Below are positions 62,270 to 64,000 of a DNA stretch of 64,000 bases, one piece after another. The position numbers and the translations under genes are program-made. Every line of letters begins with the position of its first letter. Position 1 is the stretch's first letter. Source of the stretch: Lachnoclostridium sp. An181 (GTDB lineage Bacteria; Bacillota; Clostridia; Lachnospirales; Lachnospiraceae); contig NZ_NFKJ01000006.1 in the NCBI RefSeq assembly GCF_002160325.1, positions 80,243-144,242 on the forward strand, in the 5' to 3' direction. The notes under the pieces were generated by a model that was given only the letters and a program-made list of their open reading frames with translations, had not been told where the DNA came from and made no database searches.

Positions 62270-63871
62270 TCAGATAAACAAAAGGCCCCGGCTGTCATAA
62301 ACCGAAGCTCCCGTATCATTCCCACAGCGGATCGCCCGGTCAAGCCCCATAATGGTGGCAATCGCACCGTCAATCTTCTCTGTGGATTTTTCCTTGTCCG
62401 CCTTGATGTTGCCGGCCGGGTCGGTACGGATGAAGATGTTGTCCATCATCCACCGCAGCACCGGGTGTCCGCCGTGGGCGATTTTCTCCTCCAGCACCAG
62501 CTTCATCAGTTCCTTGGTCGGCGGGGACATATCCTTAAAGCCCTGCCCGAAGGGAACCACCGTAAAGCCCATGCCCTCCAGGTTCTGCACCATCTGTACA
62601 GCGCCCCAGCGGTCAAAGGCGATTTCCCGGATATTGAACCGCTCGCCCAACTGTTCGATGAATTTCTCGATGTAGCCGTAATGGACCACATTTCCCTCGG
62701 TAGTCATCAGCGTTCCCTGGCGTTCCCACAGGTCATAGGGGACATGGTCGCGCCGGACGCGGAGGTCAAGGGTTTCTTCCGGTATCCAGAAGTATGGCAG
62801 GACATAGTATTTATCCTCCTCATCCAGCGGCGGGAACACCAACACAAAAGCCGTGATGTCTGTGGTGGATGAAAGATCCAGCCCGCCGTAGCAGATGCGC
62901 CCCTCCAGATCATCCTCGGAAACCGGGAATGCACAGGCGTCCCACTTGTCCATCGGCATCCAGCGGACAGACTGCTTCACCCACTGGTTCAGCCTAAGCT
63001 GCCGGAAAGCGTTCTCCTCGCCAGGATTCTGCTGGGCGGATTCACAGGCGGCTTTGACCTTATCAATACCCACCGTAATACCGAGGGAGGGGTTTGCCTT
63101 CTTCCAGACCTTGGGGTCCGTCCAGTCCTCATCCTCGGCAGCGCCGTAAATGACAGAATAGAAAGTAGGATCGACCTTCCTGCCTTCCGCGATATCAATG
63201 GCTTTCTGGTGTACCTCGTAGCAGATGGAGTTGGTGTCGTTGCCCGCTGTGGTGATCAGGAAATACAGCGGCTGCATCCGGGCATCCCCGGAACCCTGGA
63301 GCATGACGTCAAAAAGTTTCCGGTTGGGCTGGGTGTGCAGTTCATCGAAGATCACACCGTGGGTATTGAAGCCGTGCTTATTCGCCACATCCGCTGAAAG
63401 CACCTGGTAGGAGGAGTTGGTAGGAAGATAGGTAATCTTCTTCTGGGACTCCAGGATCTTCACCCGCTTGGAAAGAGCCGGGCAGAACCGCACCATATCC
63501 ACCGCCACATCAAACACAATCTTTGCCTGGTTACGGTCGGCGGCACACCCATACACCTCGGCCCGTTCCTCGCCGTCCCCGCAGAGGAGCAGGAGCGCCA
63601 CAGCGGCGGCAAGTTCTGACTTTCCCTGTTTCTTGGGAATCTCGATATACGCTGTATTGAACTGGCGGTAGCCGTTGGGCTTTAACACGCCAAACAGGTC
63701 ACGGATGATCTGCTCCTGCCAGTCGATCAGTTCAAAGGGCCTTCCCGCCCAGGTACCCTTGGTATGGCAGAGGGACTCGATGAACATCACCGCATAATCG
63801 GCGGCGTCCTTATCGTAGTGCGAGGTCTTCGCCATAAACCTGGTGGGCTTGTATTTTTTCAGTTTTCGCAT
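62270..63871 (-). CDS. phage terminase large subunit
   Basis: A 533-residue packaging motor of the HK97-like/terminase_1 family. ATPase part: Walker-A-like EIPKKQGKSELAA near residue 80, Walker B GVIFDELH near 175; nuclease part: YGGLDLSSTTDITAF near 305 and DRWGA near 415, with Asp near 483-491 (KSTEKIDGAIATIMG) as a metal ligand. GGAGG lies before ATG 63871. The small subunit should lie beyond the window end. Confidence 0.94.
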   Translation of the reverse strand: MRKLKKYKPTRFMAKTSHYDKDAADYAVMFIESLCHTKGTWAGRPFELIDWQEQIIRDLFGVLKPNGYRQFNTAYIEIPKKQGKSELAAAVALLLLCGDGEERAEVYGCAADRNQAKIVFDVAVDMVRFCPALSKRVKILESQKKITYLPTNSSYQVLSADVANKHGFNTHGVIFDELHTQPNRKLFDVMLQGSGDARMQPLYFLITTAGNDTNSICYEVHQKAIDIAEGRKVDPTFYSVIYGAAEDEDWTDPKVWKKANPSLGITVGIDKVKAACESAQQNPGEENAFRQLRLNQWVKQSVRWMPMDKWDACAFPVSEDDLEGRICYGGLDLSSTTDITAFVLVFPPLDEEDKYYVLPYFWIPEETLDLRVRRDHVPYDLWERQGTLMTTEGNVVHYGYIEKFIEQLGERFNIREIAFDRWGAVQMVQNLEGMGFTVVPFGQGFKDMSPPTKELMKLVLEEKIAHGGHPVLRWMMDNIFIRTDPAGNIKADKEKSTEKIDGAIATIMGLDRAIRCGNDTGASVYDSRGLLFI

Positions 63872-63894
63872 AGACACCACCTCCAAAATGGCAT

Positions 63895-63955
63895 AAAAAA
63901 TAGGCTTCGCCTATTCAACTCCCCTGCCCCTCATTCATGAGGGGATAGGGGGTTT
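63895..63955. other. two hairpins upstream of terminase
   Basis: AATAGGC/GCCTATT (63899-63905 and 63909-63915) with six T on the minus strand, preceded by a larger CCCCTCAT/ATGAGGGG hairpin. The first looks like a terminator of the gene ahead of terminase. Confidence 0.5.
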
Positions 63956-64000
63956 TCTTTTGTTACTTTTTCTTGCATAATAGATTTATGAACATCTTAC

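Larger units (their letters stand above)
37541..64000. mobile_element. prophage with serine recombinases and a cargo module, right end outside window
   Basis: A GC-richer (by eye) block of phage late genes read right to left, from terminase at the window end to lysis genes and three serine recombinases at 41561-45109, with an AT-rich cargo module between recombinases and the apparent rlmD junction. The gene order (terminase, portal, protease, capsid, connectors, tail, lysis, integration) is that of an HK97-like siphophage. The replication and repressor genes and the right attachment site are not in the window. Alternatively the cargo belongs to an older element and the phage inserted beside it. 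Confidence 0.75.

Noticed and set aside
1..64000. CRISPR arrays, rRNA genes or intact transposases
   Set aside because: No regularly spaced repeats, no rRNA sequence and no transposase-like protein were seen.

Overview
The window looks like the chromosome of a Gram-positive anaerobe of the Clostridia, most likely a gut Lachnospiraceae. The reasons are the gene set (a DUF5688 protein, DegV, YtrA-type GntR/ABC cassettes, a secreted multimodular GH97 with FIVAR repeats, LicT/BglF/BglA), strong GGAGG ribosome-binding sites, sigma-A type promoters with 17-base spacers, and a prophage with a large-serine-recombinase module. The genus cannot be fixed from the sequence alone.

Region 1 (1-15.8 kb) is core genome. 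It holds rpsB-tsf, a PcsB-like NlpC/P60 hydrolase, a CPBP membrane protease, two tRNA trans-editing proteins (YbaK/ProX type and AlaX type, the second coupled to argS), endonuclease IV, a YtrA-type regulator with its ABC exporter, azlCD, tRNA-Arg(CCG), a DUF5688 protein, efp and ldh. Region 2 (15.8-24.6 kb) carries a large secreted, probably wall-anchored GH97 enzyme, a DnaJ-family protein, DegV and a GH123/DUF4091-like protein. Region 3 (24.7-29.2 kb) is a decay zone: a frameshifted DUF2935 gene, an unidentified remnant, an internally deleted flavodoxin, a LicT fragment and a frameshifted membrane protein sit among a few intact genes (LysR, a sugar acetyltransferase, a cyclophilin-like lipoprotein). 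Region 4 (29.2-37 kb) has a second YtrA/ABC cassette with a previously untracked 38-residue membrane peptide, a zinc-ribbon Ltp-repeat surface protein whose promoter spacer contains ten consecutive G, and an antiterminator-controlled beta-glucoside operon (licT-bglF-bglA).

Region 5 (37.5 kb to the window end) is a mobile element. Its left boundary seems to lie in the 3' end of an rlmD/rumA-type gene, of which only the last residues remain. Just inside it is an AT-rich, self-regulated three-gene module: an XRE-family regulator, an AAA+ ATPase and a subtilisin-like protease. This pair has the architecture of IetAS, known as a plasmid stability toxin-antitoxin pair and as an anti-phage system. 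Next come three translationally coupled serine-recombinase genes with a small partner, then a nearly complete siphophage late region read right to left: terminase, portal, ClpP-like protease, HK97 capsid, connectors, tail tube, frameshifted tail chaperone, tape measure, Dit, Tal, baseplate/receptor-binding proteins, holin and amidase. The right end of the prophage (replication and regulatory genes, attR) is outside the window.

The best candidates for new biology are the prophage-borne ATPase/subtilisin module between recombinase and attachment site, the three-gene recombinase module whose middle member has no catalytic domain, and the possible phase-variable promoter of the Ltp protein. No CRISPR array, rRNA or intact insertion sequence was seen.
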